Shown: one piece after another, positions 37,782 to 46,728 of the stretch | Numbering within the stretch: position 1 is the stretch's first letter | Layout: each line of letters begins with the position of its first letter | NCBI RefSeq assembly: GCF_012034175.1 | Contig: NZ_JAATEJ010000010.1 | Span: 163,974 to 227,973, forward strand | Reading direction: 5' to 3' | From: Actinacidiphila epipremni | GTDB lineage: Bacteria > Actinomycetota > Actinomycetes > Streptomycetales > Streptomycetaceae | Length of the DNA stretch: 64,000 bases | Notes under the pieces: generated by a model | Databases searched by the model: none | What the model saw: only the letters and a program-made list of their open reading frames with translations | What the model was told of the DNA's origin: nothing | Program-made: the position numbers and the translations under genes

Positions 37782-38537
37782 ATGTCCGACGCCGGTACGG
37801 GCGCGGCCCCTTCCGGCGGGAGCGCGGCGCCCGACCTCGGGGCGCCGACCGTGCTCGTACTGCTGCGGCACGGGGAGACCGCGCTCACCGCCGGGCGGCG
37901 GTTCTCCGGCAGCGGCGGGGCGGATCCGGCGCTGTCGGAGCGCGGGCGGGAGCAAGCGGCGGGCGCGGCACGCGCGTTGGCCGCGGCCCCGGGCACGGTC
38001 CCGGATACGGGCACGGATACGGGCACGGGCACGGGTACAGGTACGGCGGGCCTGCTCGCGGTCGGAGCGGTCGAGGCGGTCGTGTCCTCGCCGCTCGCCC
38101 GCTGCCGGCAGACCGCCGGCGTCGTGGCCGAACGCCTCGGCCTCACCGTCGAGTTGGCGCAGGACCTGCGCGAGACGGCGTTCGGCGCCTGGGAGGGCCT
38201 GACCTTCGCCGAGGTACGTGAGCGGTATCCGGCGCAGCTCGCCGCGTGGTTCGCCGACCCGACCGCCGCGCCGCCCGGCGGCGAAAGCTTCGCCGAGGTC
38301 ACCGCCCGGGTCGCCGCCGCCCGTGACGCGCTGCTCGCCGCGCACCGCGGACGTACCGTCCTGGTCGTCAGCCATGTCACGCCGGTCAAGACGCTGTTGC
38401 GGCTCGCGCTCGGTGCGCCGCCCCAGGCGCTGTTCCGGATGGACCTGGCGCCCGCGTCCCTGTCGGCGGTGGCCTACTACACCGACGGCAACGCCTCCGT
38501 CCGCTTCCTCAACTCCACGGCCCATCTGCCGCGCTGA
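37782..38537 (+). CDS. Histidine phosphatase family protein (CobC/GpmB-like)
   Basis: 251 residues. The phosphohistidine motif LLRHGET (about 28-34), the second conserved segment VVSSPLARCRQTA, the acid ETAFGAWEG and the second catalytic His in VVSHVTPVK are all present. In related Streptomyces the gene at this place encodes an RNase H domain fused to this phosphatase. Here only a 20-residue disordered leader precedes the phosphatase, so the RNase H part is missing. An in-frame (Thr-Gly)n stretch near residues 70-85 comes from hexanucleotide repeats. The substrate is unknown. The start is 2 bases after the previous stop. Confidence 0.88.
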   Translation: MSDAGTGAAPSGGSAAPDLGAPTVLVLLRHGETALTAGRRFSGSGGADPALSERGREQAAGAARALAAAPGTVPDTGTDTGTGTGTGTAGLLAVGAVEAVVSSPLARCRQTAGVVAERLGLTVELAQDLRETAFGAWEGLTFAEVRERYPAQLAAWFADPTAAPPGGESFAEVTARVAAARDALLAAHRGRTVLVVSHVTPVKTLLRLALGAPPQALFRMDLAPASLSAVAYYTDGNASVRFLNSTAHLPR

Positions 38538-38549
38538 GCGGCCCCGAGG

Positions 38550-39167
38550 TCAACTTCCCAGCGCCGCGGCTTCCTTGGCGAGCGCGCTGACGCCCTCCCA
38601 GTCACGGGCGGCGAGCAGGTCCTGGGGGATCATCCAACTCCCGCCGACGCAGGCCACGTTGGGCAGCGCCAGATACCCGGGCGCGCGGCCCGCGTCGATC
38701 CCGCCGGTCGGGCAGAACCGCACCTGCGGGAAGGGCGAGGCGAGCGAGCGCAGGAACGGCACACCGCCGGCGGCCTCCGCGGGGAAGAACTTGACGTCGG
38801 TGATGCCGCGCTCCAGCAGGTTCAGCACCTCCGAGGCGGTCGAGGCGCCCGGCAGGTACGGCAGCCCGGTCCCGCACATCGCGTCCAGCAGCCGCTCGCT
38901 CCACCCGGGGCTGACCAGGAAGCGCGCCCCGGCCGCCGACGCCGCCGCCGCGTGGTCCGGCGTGAGCACCGTCCCGGCCCCGACGACCGCGTCCGGCACG
39001 CCGTGCGCGACCGCCTGGATCGCGTCCAGCGCGGCGGGCGTACGCAGCGTGATCTCGATCGCCCGCAGCCCGCCGGCGAGCAGCGCGCGGGCGAGCGGCA
39101 CGGCGTCGTCGGCGTCGTCGAGGACGACGACGGGTATCACGGGGGCGAGGCCGAACACGGAGTCCAT
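38550..39167 (-). CDS. eda: KHG/KDPG aldolase
   Basis: 205 residues. Class I aldolase TIM barrel with the Schiff-base Lys126 in TDVKFFPAE, catalytic Glu38 in AIEITLRTP and the phosphate loop PTGGID. It splits 2-keto-3-deoxy-6-phosphogluconate (and 4-hydroxy-2-oxoglutarate) to pyruvate and glyceraldehyde 3-phosphate (or glyoxylate). The ATG at 39167 has AGGA 8 bases upstream; the longer frame to 39239 lacks support. It is convergent with the phosphatase. A short inverted repeat upstream may be its operator. Confidence 0.92.
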   Translation of the reverse strand: MDSVFGLAPVIPVVVLDDADDAVPLARALLAGGLRAIEITLRTPAALDAIQAVAHGVPDAVVGAGTVLTPDHAAAASAAGARFLVSPGWSERLLDAMCGTGLPYLPGASTASEVLNLLERGITDVKFFPAEAAGGVPFLRSLASPFPQVRFCPTGGIDAGRAPGYLALPNVACVGGSWMIPQDLLAARDWEGVSALAKEAAALGS

Positions 39168-39197
39168 GCGCTTATCCTGACCGCCCGGTCCACCCCC

Positions 39198-39213
39198 TGC
39201 AACGCCTGTTGCA
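39198..39213. promoter_or_regulatory. Operator candidate upstream of the aldolase
   Basis: Perfect inverted repeat TGCAAC-GCCT-GTTGCA, followed by a related half-site TGCGCAAC (39217-39224), 31 bases before the aldolase start. No regulator is known for it. Confidence 0.45.
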
Positions 39214-39311
39214 CCCTGCGCAACGCACCCGGCGCGCACGGGCCCGTACCCCCTCGAAGGAACCCGCGGCGTAAAGCGGAGAGCGGCAAGCAGAGACCAG
39301 AAAGCGGAAGC

Positions 39312-40088
39312 TCACAACTCCCGTACGAGGACGTCCAGTCGCGGCCCGTCCTCCTCGACGGTGAAGCCGAGGTCGCGCAGGTCGGCGGCGAGCGCGTGCG
39401 GGGTGCGCGGCTTGGCGCCGGCGGTGAGCAGGGCGCGGACCAGCCGGCCCTTGGTGGCCTTGTTGAAGTGCGAGACGATCTGCCGCCGCTCCACCCCGTC
39501 GACCACGCTCACCTGGAGCACCCGCACGCTCGCCGTCCGCGCGGCCAGTTCGCCGCGGGGCCGCCACGCGGCGGCGTAGGCGGACGAGCGCAGGTCCAGT
39601 ACGAGCCCGCCGCCGGCCAGCTCCGGCAGGACCCGCTCCAGGTGCGGCTTCCAGTACGCGGCGAGCCCGCCCGCGCCCGGCAGCCGTACCGTCATCGAGC
39701 AGCGGTAGGCGGGGATGCGGTCGGCGGGCCGCACCGCGCCCCACAGCCCCGAGAAGACCAGCAGCGACTGCCCGGCCCGCCGCTTGGCGGCGGCGTCGAG
39801 GGTGCCGAGGCCGAGCGCGTCGTACAGCACGCCGGTGTAGAGCCGCCCGGCGGGCAGCGCGGGTGCGGTGCGCAGCCCGGCGTTCCTGGCGACCTCGCCG
39901 CGCAGCCCGGGGGTGAGGCCGAGCACGTCCGCGGCCTTGTCCTGGTCGCCCTCGCACAGCGCGACCAGCTCGTCCAGGACAGCCGCCCGGGCGCCGGTGA
40001 GCCCCGGCAGCGACAGCGCGTCCAGCGCGACCGGCCGCCCCCGTACGGCGGTGGCCTTCCCCTCGGACGGCGGCAGCAGGACCAGCAC
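39312..40088 (-). CDS. yaaA: Peroxide stress protein YaaA
   Basis: 258 residues, UPF0246/YaaA family. Diagnostic motifs: LVLLPPSEGK at the start, VFSGLWGAVRPADRIPAYR in the middle, and SHFNKATKGRLVRALL near the end. In E. coli the protein lowers free iron during peroxide stress and binds DNA. The GTG at 40088 is chosen because GGAGGAG lies 5-11 bases upstream and the family begins exactly there; the frame runs further left only by chance through the rnpB promoter region. Confidence 0.9.
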   Translation of the reverse strand: MLVLLPPSEGKATAVRGRPVALDALSLPGLTGARAAVLDELVALCEGDQDKAADVLGLTPGLRGEVARNAGLRTAPALPAGRLYTGVLYDALGLGTLDAAAKRRAGQSLLVFSGLWGAVRPADRIPAYRCSMTVRLPGAGGLAAYWKPHLERVLPELAGGGLVLDLRSSAYAAAWRPRGELAARTASVRVLQVSVVDGVERRQIVSHFNKATKGRLVRALLTAGAKPRTPHALAADLRDLGFTVEEDGPRLDVLVREL

Positions 40089-40165
40089 GTTCTCTCCTCC
40101 GACGTATGCGCTCTCGCGTGACCAACCCGGCCTGCCAGCGTACGCGCCCGGCCGGCCTGATCCAC

Positions 40166-40171
40166 TACGAT
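40166..40171 (+). promoter_or_regulatory. -10 element of rnpB
   Basis: TACGAT lies about 10 bases before the RNA's 5' pairing strand, in the usual sigma-HrdB -10 form. Confidence 0.55.
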
Positions 40172-40180
40172 GGCGGGTAC

Positions 40181-40597
40181 GGCAGACGAGCCGGGCGGAC
40201 GGTCGCGTCGGGGCCTCAGGGTCCCGCCGAGGAAGGTCCGGGCTCCACAGGGCAGGGTGATGGCTAACGGCCACCCGGGGTGACCCGCGGGAAAGTGCCA
40301 CAGAAAACAGACCGCCGGGGAATCCGTTCCCCGGTAAGGGTGAAACGGTGGTGTAAGAGACCACCAGTGCCCAGGGCGACCTGGGCAGCTAGGTAAACCC
40401 CACCCGGAGCAAGGTCAGGAGGGCGGCGCGCAGGCCTGCGCACCGCCCGCGCGGACGTTCGAGGGCTGCCCGCCCGAGTCCGCGGGTAGACCGCATGAGG
40501 CTGTCGGCAACGGCAGCCCTAGATGGATGGCCGTCGCCCGGGGCGCCGCGAGGCCCCCGGGGTCACAGAACCCGGCCTACAGCCCGACTCGTCTGCC
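40181..40597 (+). ncRNA. rnpB: RNase P RNA (type A)
   Basis: About 417 nucleotides. The 5' end GGCAGACGAG pairs with the 3' end CTCGTCTGCC (P1). Universally conserved parts are readable: GAGGAAGGTCCGGGCTCC (40225 region, CRI), ACAGGGCAGGGTGATGGCTAACGG, the GGGTGACCCGCGGGAAAGTGCCACAGAAAACAGACCGCC block (CRII/CRIII), AAGGGTGAAACGGTGGTGTAAGAGACCACC, and CACAGAACCCGGCCTACAGCCC near the 3' end (CRV). It is the catalytic subunit that trims tRNA 5' leaders. Protein frames across it are spurious. Its place beside yaaA matches other streptomycetes. Confidence 0.96.
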
Positions 40598-40745
40598 GCT
40601 CCCACCTCCTGGCTCTGCCGGCTCTTCCGGCCGGGAGCGCAGGACGCGGGCGGCACTTCGGTCCGATGTATTGCTGCGGCACGGCGGCGCCGGTACGGTG
40701 CACGACCGCCGGGCCGTTGCGGTCCCACGACGATCCCAACTTACA

Positions 40746-40764
40746 TAGATTAATTATCAAACTA
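40746..40764. promoter_or_regulatory. AT-rich operator/promoter candidate of the GDSL enzyme gene
   Basis: TAGATT-N7-AAACTA is an inverted repeat with one mismatch inside a strikingly AT-rich 30-base patch, directly before an AAGGAG ribosome-binding site (40770-40775). It may be a repressor site overlapping the promoter. Confidence 0.5.
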
Positions 40765-40784
40765 AGCCGAAGGAGCCCAGCCCC

Positions 40785-42827
40785 ATGCGCCCCCTCCCCC
40801 CGCACCCCCTACGAGCCGGCAGCCGCCGGAAAGGGCTGACCGGCGTCGCCGTCACCTTCTTCCTGCTGCTCGCGATGGCGCTCCAGACCTCGGCGTCCCA
40901 CGCCGCCGACACCCCCGTCAACCTGGCCCGCAACCCCGGCGCCCGAGCCGTCGCCTCCTACCAGGACGGCAGCTACGTCGCCGCCAACGCGATCGACGGC
41001 AACACCGCCACCCGCTGGTCCAGCGACCACAGCAACGACAACAACGCCTGGATCTACGTCGACCTCGGCGGCGAATACGCCGTCTCCTCCACCTCGCTGA
41101 CGTGGGAGGCCGCCTACGCCGGCGCCTACAAGATCCAGGTCTCCGACGACTCCACCCACTGGACCGACGCCTACTCCACCACCAGCGGCCACGGCGGCAC
41201 CGAAACCGCCACCGTCAACAAGAACGCCCACTACGTGCGCATGCAGGGCGTCACCCCCGCCACCCAATACGGCTACTCCCTCTGGGAGTTCGCCGTCTAC
41301 GGCACGAGCACCGGCGGCGGCAGCAGCACCGGGCCCGTCGGCACCTGGGGCACCGCGATGCAGTCCGCGGGCTCGACGTTCGCCCAGCAGACGCTGCGGC
41401 AGGTCGTGCACAGCACCATCGGCGGCACCGGCGCACGTATCCACCTGTCGAACGCCTTCGGCAACGCGCCGGTGACACTCTCCGACGTGCACCTGGCCAT
41501 GCCGGTCGCCAACGGCGGCATCGACCCCGCCACCGACCGCGCCCTCACCTTCGGCGGCGCCTCGTCGGTGACGATCCCGGCTGGCGGCAGCGCGGTCAGC
41601 GACGCCGCCGCCTTCACCGTGCCCGCGGACGCCGACCTCGCGGTGAGCCTCTACGTGCCGCAGTCCGCGCTGTCGACCTGGCACCAGACCGCGAACGTCA
41701 CGAACTACGTCGCCCCCGGCGACCAGAGCGGCGCCACGGCGCTCTCCGGCGCCCAGACCAACACCAGCACCTACTTCCTCGCCGGCCTCGACGTGCAGAA
41801 CCCCGCCTCGCCCGGCGCGGTGGTCGCCTTCGGCGCCTCGATCACCGACGCGATCTCCTCCACCTTCGGGGCCTACCACCGCTGGCCCGACCTGCTCTCC
41901 GACCGCCTGCTGGACAGCGGCCGGGCGGTCGGCGTGATCAACGAGGGCATCTCCGGCAACGGCCTGGTCTTCGACGGCGGCGGCCAGAAGGCCACCACCC
42001 GCTTCCAGCGCGACGTCCTGGACCAACCCGGCGTGAAATGGGTCATCTTCGGCGACGACGTCGTCAACGACCTGCTCAACCCCAACCCGCCGTCCCTCGC
42101 CCAGATCCAGTCCGCCCTCGGCCAACTGGTCGGCGCCGCCCACGCCCAGGGCGTCACCTTCATCTGCTCGACGCTCACCCCGTTCAAGGGCACCAACGGC
42201 TGGACGCAGAGCCGCGAGGACGAACGGGCCGCGTACAACGCCTACTTGCGTACGCCGGCGAGCGGCTGCGACGCCGTCAACGACGTGGACGCCGCCACCC
42301 ACGACCCGGCCAACCCGCAGGCGTACCTGCCGGCTTACGACGCCGGCGACCACCTGCACCCCAACGACGCCGGGATGCAGGCCATCGCGAACGCCGTGCA
42401 GCTGAGCCTGTTCGGCGCCCCCACGACCGCGCCCCGCGTCAATCTCGCGCTCGGCCGCCCCACCCAGGCCAGCAGCGTCGAGGCCGGCAGCACGCTGGTC
42501 GCCGCCAACGCGACCGACGGCAACCGCACCACCCGCTGGGCCAGCGCCGCCGCCGACCCGCAGTCCCTGACGGTGGACCTCGGCCAGACCCGCACGCTGA
42601 CCCAGGTCGAGCTGGACTGGGAGGCCGCGTACGCCGCCGCCTACCAGATCCAGGTCTCCCCCGACGGCGTGTCCCAGTGGCAGACGGTCGCCTCGTCCAC
42701 CACGGGCCACGGCGGTGACGTCTGGGTCCCGGTCAGCGGCACCGGCCGCTGGGTGCGCCTGCTCGGCACCACCCGCGGCACCCCGTACGGCTACTCCCTC
42801 TGGGAGTTCGGCGTCTACGGCCAGTAG
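40785..42827 (+). CDS. Secreted SGNH/GDSL esterase flanked by two discoidin (CBM32-like) domains
   Basis: 680 residues. Signal peptide 1-41 (QTSASHAAD). F5/8 type C domain about 45-172 (NLARNPGARAVASYQDGSY ... YGYSLWEFAVYG), linker GGGSS, SGNH hydrolase about 180-535, and a second F5/8C domain about 545-680 ending WEFGVYGQ. The nucleophile Ser352 is in FGASITD, where the usual GDS is GAS. Block III is GDDVVND and the catalytic Asp522/His525 pair is in DHLHPND. It is probably an extracellular carbohydrate deacetylase or esterase held on polysaccharide by its two binding domains. It is convergent with the beta-helix gene. Confidence 0.9.
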   Translation: MRPLPPHPLRAGSRRKGLTGVAVTFFLLLAMALQTSASHAADTPVNLARNPGARAVASYQDGSYVAANAIDGNTATRWSSDHSNDNNAWIYVDLGGEYAVSSTSLTWEAAYAGAYKIQVSDDSTHWTDAYSTTSGHGGTETATVNKNAHYVRMQGVTPATQYGYSLWEFAVYGTSTGGGSSTGPVGTWGTAMQSAGSTFAQQTLRQVVHSTIGGTGARIHLSNAFGNAPVTLSDVHLAMPVANGGIDPATDRALTFGGASSVTIPAGGSAVSDAAAFTVPADADLAVSLYVPQSALSTWHQTANVTNYVAPGDQSGATALSGAQTNTSTYFLAGLDVQNPASPGAVVAFGASITDAISSTFGAYHRWPDLLSDRLLDSGRAVGVINEGISGNGLVFDGGGQKATTRFQRDVLDQPGVKWVIFGDDVVNDLLNPNPPSLAQIQSALGQLVGAAHAQGVTFICSTLTPFKGTNGWTQSREDERAAYNAYLRTPASGCDAVNDVDAATHDPANPQAYLPAYDAGDHLHPNDAGMQAIANAVQLSLFGAPTTAPRVNLALGRPTQASSVEAGSTLVAANATDGNRTTRWASAAADPQSLTVDLGQTRTLTQVELDWEAAYAAAYQIQVSPDGVSQWQTVASSTTGHGGDVWVPVSGTGRWVRLLGTTRGTPYGYSLWEFGVYGQ

Positions 42828-42833
42828 CCGCCC

Positions 42834-42870
42834 GCCCCGGCGGGTCGGGCGGCTGCCGACCCGCCGGGGC
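42834..42870. terminator. Bidirectional terminator
   Basis: A perfect 15-bp stem (42834-42848 with 42856-42870) and 7-base loop stand between the convergent GDSL and beta-helix genes. Confidence 0.75.
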
Positions 42871-42908
42871 TCCGGGCGCACGGACCCGGCCCCCGCCCTC
42901 CCGCGGGC

Positions 42909-45701
42909 TCAGCCGTTCGGCGTCAGGCCGTAGACGCCCACCTCGCTCAGGGCCATCTGGCCGCCGAGCTGCGCCCCGTTGTCGGGCCGGTCGGCGATGA
43001 CGCGGACGTACCGGGCCAGGACGGGGGAATCGAGCCGGACGCCGGACAGGCCGCCCGCGGTGTCGTCGTGCCGGGCGACGGTCCGGAAGGTCCAGCCGTC
43101 GAGCGAGACGTCGATGTGCCAGTGCGTCGCGAACGCGGTGTCCGGCTGGAGCAGCGAGACCACGTCGACCGAGGTGGCGCGGCCGAGGTCGATCTGCTGC
43201 ATCCAGCGGAACTGCGCGGTGGCCTGCGTCGAGGTCGCCGGGTCGCCGTCGGTGGCGTACGTGGGGCGCGAGCCGGGCTGGAGGAGGGCCTGGGTGCCGT
43301 CCATGTAGCGGGCCTGCGTGGGCTTGCCCAGCGCGAGGTCGGTACCGACGCCGTACGCGCCGACCTCGGCGACGGCCATCTGGCTGCCGCGCTGGGCGCC
43401 CTGGTCGGGGTGGTCGGCGACGACGCGCAGGTAGCGGGCGGTGACCGGGGTGGCGAAGGTGACGGGGACGGTGCCCCAGCCGGTGCCGGTCGCCGTGCCG
43501 GCGGTGGTCCAGGTCGTGCCGTCGGCGGAGGTGTCGACGTGGAAGGCGGTCGCGAAGTTCGACCGCGGCATGGTGACGGTCACGCAGCCGAGCTGCCTGC
43601 CGGCCCGGAGGTCCACCACGAGCTGCCACAGGTACCGGTTCGTGGCCTGCGCGGCGGTGGCGGGGTCGCCGTCGGTGGCGTAGGCGGCCTGCGAGCCGGG
43701 CTGGAGCGCGGCGGTGCTGCCGTCCAGGTACTGCGCCTGGACGGGCTTGTGCAGGGCGTAGTCGACCGGGGTGCGGCCGGCCGGGGCGGCGGCGAGGTGC
43801 GCGTAGGCCGGCTCCAGACCTGCGTCGGCCAGCAGGGATGCGGGGACGCCGCTGCCGTCCGGGCCGATCAGGGTGTTGCCGGTGAGGGTGGCGTCGTCGG
43901 GGTCGCCGCAGGAGAAGCCGGGGGTGAGGGATTCGTAGTAGTTGCCGGTGAAGCGGAAGTCGCCGTAGGGCGCGGCGGGTTCGCGGCAGCCGCCGAAGGA
44001 GGCGGTGTCGTTGCCGTAGACGGCGTTGCCGGTCTCGGTGACGTACTGGCTGCCGCCGTCGGTGTAGATGCCGTTGCCGTAACCGGCGTCGTAGCGGACC
44101 ACGTTGCCGCTGATCAGCAGGCCGTCGGCGAAGGAGTCGCCCTGCTGGCCGAGGACGTAGATGCCGCCGCCGTCGCCGCGCTGCTGCATGGCGTCCTCGA
44201 CGAGGTTGTCGGTGATCCGGTTGCCGGCGGTTTTGACGACCGGGACGCGGCCCCATCCCCAGTTGGAGCTGATGCCGCTGTAGGGGACGTCGTCGATCTG
44301 GTTGTGGGTGAGGGTGTCGTAGCGGGTGTAGCCCTGGAAGATGCCGACGCCGCCGGTGTATTCGACGGCGATGTGGTGGATCCAGTTGTCGGCGACGGTG
44401 TTGTGGGAGGGCAGCAGGGCGGCGTCGGCCGCGTCGGATCCGTTGCCGATCTCGATGCCGCTGGAGGAGATGTCGGTGAAGACGTTGCCGGTGATGTCCG
44501 CGCCGGTGACGGCCCGGCCGAGTTGCAGGCCGGCGGCGCCGAGGTGGGTGAAGGTGTCGCCGGTGAGGCTGAGTGCGGTGGCGTGGTCGAAGACGACGTT
44601 GCCGGGGGTCATGGTCCAGTCGCCGTAGGGGCAGGTGCCGGGGTCGGTGGTGGAGAACTTCTCGCACGTGCCCTGGTACTTCCAGGCGTCCTCGCCGGTG
44701 AAGCGCATGTTGGCCTGTGTCTCGGCGAAGCCGTCGGGGCCGTCCGGCGCGGTCCAGCCGGCGTACGCGAAGGACAGGCCGCGGAAGGCGACGCCGGTCA
44801 GCGGCTGGGCGGCGGTGCCGGTGCCGGAGACGAGGGTCTGCAGGCGCGGGATCTCGACGTCCGCGGTGCGCATGTCCTGGCCTTCGCGGGGGCGGTAGTA
44901 GACGGTGTGCGCGGTCTCGTCGAGATACCACTCGCCGGGGTCGTCCAGCAGTTCCTTCGCGTTCTGGATCTGGGCGAGGACGTCGGTGCTGACCGGGTAC
45001 TGCCGGTTGAGGGCGTTCTGGAAGCAGGGCTCGTCCATGGTGAGGGTGGTGCCGGCGGCCGAGGCGACCCGGCAGCGTATCTGCACCCAGCCGATGTCGT
45101 AGACGAACTCCACGTCGGAGAGGTGGTGGAAGCCCTCGATGGTCGAGTCGGCCGTGGTGTAGCCGGTCGCGGTCTGGGTGAGGCCGCCGGGGGCCGCCTC
45201 GGAGGCGATGTCGGCGCGCACGCCGTCGACGTACAGCTGCCGGGTGCGGGTGCCGGCCGGCACGCGGGCCTGCCAGACGCCGTCCGGGCCCCGCTGCCAG
45301 CCGCCGATCCGCTCGCCGCCGCTGAGCACGGGGTGGGCGCCGGGCGCGGCTTGGTACGTGACGTGGTGGCCGGCGCGGGCGCCGTCGCCCTTGGCGGCGT
45401 CGAGGGCGAGGGTGCGGTCCAGGCGGTAGGTGCCGTCGGCCAGCACGACATCGATGTCGGCGCCGCCGCCGCGGTTGGCGGTACGCACCTTGGCCTGGGC
45501 GGTGGTCAGGGCGCACGGGTCGTGCGGGGAGCAGGCCGAGCCGCGGCCGTCGGGGGCGACGGAGAAGGTGGTGGTACGCGGGGCCGGGTGTGCGGGGGTG
45601 GACGCGGCGGCACCGCCGCCGGTGAGGAAGCCGGTGAGCAGGGCGGCGACGGCGCCCGCGGTCACGGTGAGACCGCGCAGCCGCGGTCCGGGTCTGGTCA
45701 T
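42909..45701 (-). CDS. Secreted right-handed beta-helix enzyme with two discoidin domains
   Basis: 930 residues from the ATG at 45701, which has AGGAG 7 bases upstream; a start at 45755 would add 18 residues. Signal peptide 1-33. FSVAPDGRG...DPCALTTAQAKVR opens a pectate-lyase-like right-handed parallel beta-helix with repeated Asn/Asp-ladder turns (TGNVFTDISSSGIEIG, NTVADNWIHHIAVEYTGGVG, NRITDNLVEDAMQQRGDGGGIYV) through about 640. Two F5/8C-type domains follow (about 670-800 and 810-930). This fold is shared by GH141 (including alpha-L-fucosidases), GH110, GH120 and several lyases, so the substrate is open. It is the last gene of the importer operon. Confidence 0.85.
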   Translation of the reverse strand: MTRPGPRLRGLTVTAGAVAALLTGFLTGGGAAASTPAHPAPRTTTFSVAPDGRGSACSPHDPCALTTAQAKVRTANRGGGADIDVVLADGTYRLDRTLALDAAKGDGARAGHHVTYQAAPGAHPVLSGGERIGGWQRGPDGVWQARVPAGTRTRQLYVDGVRADIASEAAPGGLTQTATGYTTADSTIEGFHHLSDVEFVYDIGWVQIRCRVASAAGTTLTMDEPCFQNALNRQYPVSTDVLAQIQNAKELLDDPGEWYLDETAHTVYYRPREGQDMRTADVEIPRLQTLVSGTGTAAQPLTGVAFRGLSFAYAGWTAPDGPDGFAETQANMRFTGEDAWKYQGTCEKFSTTDPGTCPYGDWTMTPGNVVFDHATALSLTGDTFTHLGAAGLQLGRAVTGADITGNVFTDISSSGIEIGNGSDAADAALLPSHNTVADNWIHHIAVEYTGGVGIFQGYTRYDTLTHNQIDDVPYSGISSNWGWGRVPVVKTAGNRITDNLVEDAMQQRGDGGGIYVLGQQGDSFADGLLISGNVVRYDAGYGNGIYTDGGSQYVTETGNAVYGNDTASFGGCREPAAPYGDFRFTGNYYESLTPGFSCGDPDDATLTGNTLIGPDGSGVPASLLADAGLEPAYAHLAAAPAGRTPVDYALHKPVQAQYLDGSTAALQPGSQAAYATDGDPATAAQATNRYLWQLVVDLRAGRQLGCVTVTMPRSNFATAFHVDTSADGTTWTTAGTATGTGWGTVPVTFATPVTARYLRVVADHPDQGAQRGSQMAVAEVGAYGVGTDLALGKPTQARYMDGTQALLQPGSRPTYATDGDPATSTQATAQFRWMQQIDLGRATSVDVVSLLQPDTAFATHWHIDVSLDGWTFRTVARHDDTAGGLSGVRLDSPVLARYVRVIADRPDNGAQLGGQMALSEVGVYGLTPNG

Positions 45702-45809
45702 GGGGGGCTCCTGGGCTCGGTTGCTCCGGTGTTCGTTCGGTCGGGACGTGCTCATGTGCGAGGCCGCGGCGAGGTCCTGGCGCGGGGTTCGGCGCGGGTC
45801 ATCGGGCGG

Positions 45810-46724
45810 TCATTCCTTCGTCGCTCCCGCGAGCATCCCGGAGACGAGGGTGCGCTGGGAGAACAGGAAGAGCACCAGCACCGGCAGGATCGCCACGATG
45901 ATCGCCAGCGACAGCTCGGGGATGGTGATGTTCAGGCCGGCGCCCGCCACGGGGTTGAAGGACGGCGTGGACGTCAGGAGCTGGTTGAGGCCGACCTGGA
46001 TGGGGAACTGGTCGCTGTTGGGCAGGACCAGGTAGGGCAGGAAGAAGTTGTTCCAGTTGCCGACGAAGCTGAAGAAGGCGACCAGGCCGACGACGGGCCT
46101 GGCCAGCGGCAGCGCGATCCTGGTGAACAGCTGCCACTGCGTGCAGCCGTCGATACGGGCCGCGGCGAGCAGGTCGCGCGGCAGGCTGGTGGCGAAGTAG
46201 ATGTACACCAGGTACACGCCGAACGGGTAGAACGAGAACGGCAGGATCACCGACCAGACGGTGCCGATGAGGTGGAAGCGGTTGAGCTCCAGGAAGATCG
46301 GCAGCACCAGCGTCGCGGACGGCATGATCATGGTGACGAGCGTCGCGACCAGCAGGGTCGTACGGCCGCGGAAGCGGGTCAGCGCGAGCGCGTAGCCGGC
46401 CGGCAGGCTGGTGGCGAGCGTGAGCACGAGCGAACCGAGCGAGTAGACGGCGGAGTTGCGCAGCCACGTCAGCAGCGCGTGGTCCTGGAAGTCGTAGAGA
46501 TGACGCCAGGCGGTGCCGATGTGCCGGAAGGAGCCGAACGACAGCGGGTTGTCGTGCACGATCTGGCCGGCGGTCTTGGTCGGCGCGAGCAGCAGCCAGA
46601 TCACCGGGAGCACGAAGAACACCAGCAGCGCGGCCAGCAGGACCCCGATGACCAGGGCGGAGACCGCCGCGGACGGGGTGGCGCGGCGGGCGGCCGGGCG
46701 CGGTGCGGGGGCGGTGGCGGTCAT
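45810..46724 (-). CDS. Sugar ABC transporter permease (MalG-type), second locus
   Basis: 304 residues with six membrane helices; the EAA-type loop (ARIDGCTQWQLFTRIALPLARP) contacts the ATPase. It starts 4 bases after the other permease's stop and ends 108 bases before the beta-helix gene. Carbohydrate uptake transporter family 1; no ATPase nearby, so a shared MsiK-type subunit is expected. Confidence 0.92.
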   Translation of the reverse strand: MTATAPAPRPAARRATPSAAVSALVIGVLLAALLVFFVLPVIWLLLAPTKTAGQIVHDNPLSFGSFRHIGTAWRHLYDFQDHALLTWLRNSAVYSLGSLVLTLATSLPAGYALALTRFRGRTTLLVATLVTMIMPSATLVLPIFLELNRFHLIGTVWSVILPFSFYPFGVYLVYIYFATSLPRDLLAAARIDGCTQWQLFTRIALPLARPVVGLVAFFSFVGNWNNFFLPYLVLPNSDQFPIQVGLNQLLTSTPSFNPVAGAGLNITIPELSLAIIVAILPVLVLFLFSQRTLVSGMLAGATKE

Positions 46725-46728
46725 GGCG

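Noticed and set aside
40495..40839. Protein frames overlapping RNase P RNA
   Set aside because: The sequence is explained fully by conserved rnpB structure; the frames are chance.
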